Source of the DNA: Chitinophaga sp. S165
GTDB lineage: Bacteria > Bacteroidota > Bacteroidia > Chitinophagales > Chitinophagaceae
DNA: 64,000 nucleotides
Direction: 5' to 3'
Assembly: GCF_003182155.1 (NCBI RefSeq)
Contig: NZ_QGTG01000002.1
Span: 62,001-126,000 of the forward strand
In this document: piece after piece, positions 63,858-64,000 of the stretch
Layout: each line of letters starts with the position of its first letter
Position numbering within the stretch: position 1 is the first letter of the stretch
Translations under genes and position numbers: made by a program
The notes under the pieces: model-generated
The model's database searches: none
What the model was told of the DNA's origin: nothing
Seen by the model: the letters and a program-made list of their open reading frames with translations, nothing else

Positions 63858-64000
63858 AAGCTGTAACCGGCAAGGACCTGAAGGCTACGAACAGGGGTTT
63901 TGCTACCTGAATAAGGAGAAAATCCGTTACCCGTTGTGTACCGTGTCTCTACGTTTATCTTACGGACCTTTACGCCTATCCCGGCCATTGCTGTCTGCTC
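63854..64000 (-). CDS. Outer-membrane beta-barrel protein, C-terminal fragment
   Basis: The frame on the minus strand is open from the window edge to a TAA at 63854, giving 48 residues with alternating polar/apolar beta strands and the ending SLQVLAGYSF. A C-terminal aromatic residue at the end of a last amphipathic strand is typical of outer-membrane barrels recognised by BamA. The N-terminus lies beyond the window. Confidence 0.6.
   Translation of the reverse strand, partial: EQTAMAGIGVKVRKINVETRYTTGNGFSPYSGSKTPVRSLQVLAGYSF

Overview
The window is a chromosomal segment of a Bacteroidota bacterium, most likely a member of the Chitinophagaceae (Chitinophaga-like). The evidence is the fused LpxC/FabZ gene, PorX (a regulator of the type IX secretion system), a TonB-dependent receptor with a CarboxypepD_reg-like N-terminus, DUF3667 and Rv1355c-type proteins, and promoters of the TTTG-N19-TAnnTTTG kind. 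One such promoter lies in front of tRNA-Ala. No transposase, integrase, CRISPR array, rRNA or plasmid function was found. The genes look like a stable chromosomal backbone with an accessory left half.

Layout. 1-2 kb: the end of a GT39-type glycosyltransferase and an exported Mn-type superoxide dismutase. 2.1-7.8 kb: a five-gene, one-direction cluster made of an E1/ThiF-like enzyme, a GNAT-type acyltransferase, a 7TMR-DISM sensor kinase, a receiver-kinase hybrid and a single-domain receiver. It ends at a perfect palindromic terminator and is the best candidate for an undescribed signalling system. 7.8-14.5 kb: an SDR/HxlR divergent pair with a clear duplicated operator, a lipoprotein, DUF3667 and DUF1097 membrane proteins, an AraC regulator, DUF3861 and an NDH-2-like flavoprotein. 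14.5-19.6 kb: two tandem 771-residue TPR histidine kinases. 19.8-32.9 kb: tRNA-Ala, a siderophore-type TonB receptor, GNAT, APC permease, gamma-glutamyltransferase, DUF4240, SnoaL-like and HGSNAT-like proteins, then an AraC / M20 peptidase / MFS cluster. 32.9-34.7 kb: a repeat-rich stretch (nested palindrome, 13-copy 11-bp minisatellite, dispersed inverted repeat) around an arginase-family gene and tRNA-Leu.

34.7-38.5 kb: the protein quality control block tig-clpP-clpX. 38.9-46.8 kb: a long minus-strand run with a GapN-like aldehyde dehydrogenase, an acyl-CoA dehydrogenase, an HhH protein, three paralogous four-cysteine lipoproteins, a PhnP-like MBL hydrolase, a small conserved protein and porX. 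47-54.6 kb: an HD phosphohydrolase, the lipid A genes lpxD-lpxC/fabZ-lpxA with an overlapping ABC ATPase, an Atg22-type MFS protein and an MBL hydrolase. 54.6-64 kb: a GroES-like protein, a HerA/DUF853 ATPase, a Gfo/Idh/MocA oxidoreductase, RecQ, a copper P-type ATPase, TsaE, alanine dehydrogenase and the C-terminus of an outer-membrane barrel protein.

All functional calls rest on reading motifs by eye. No database search was possible.
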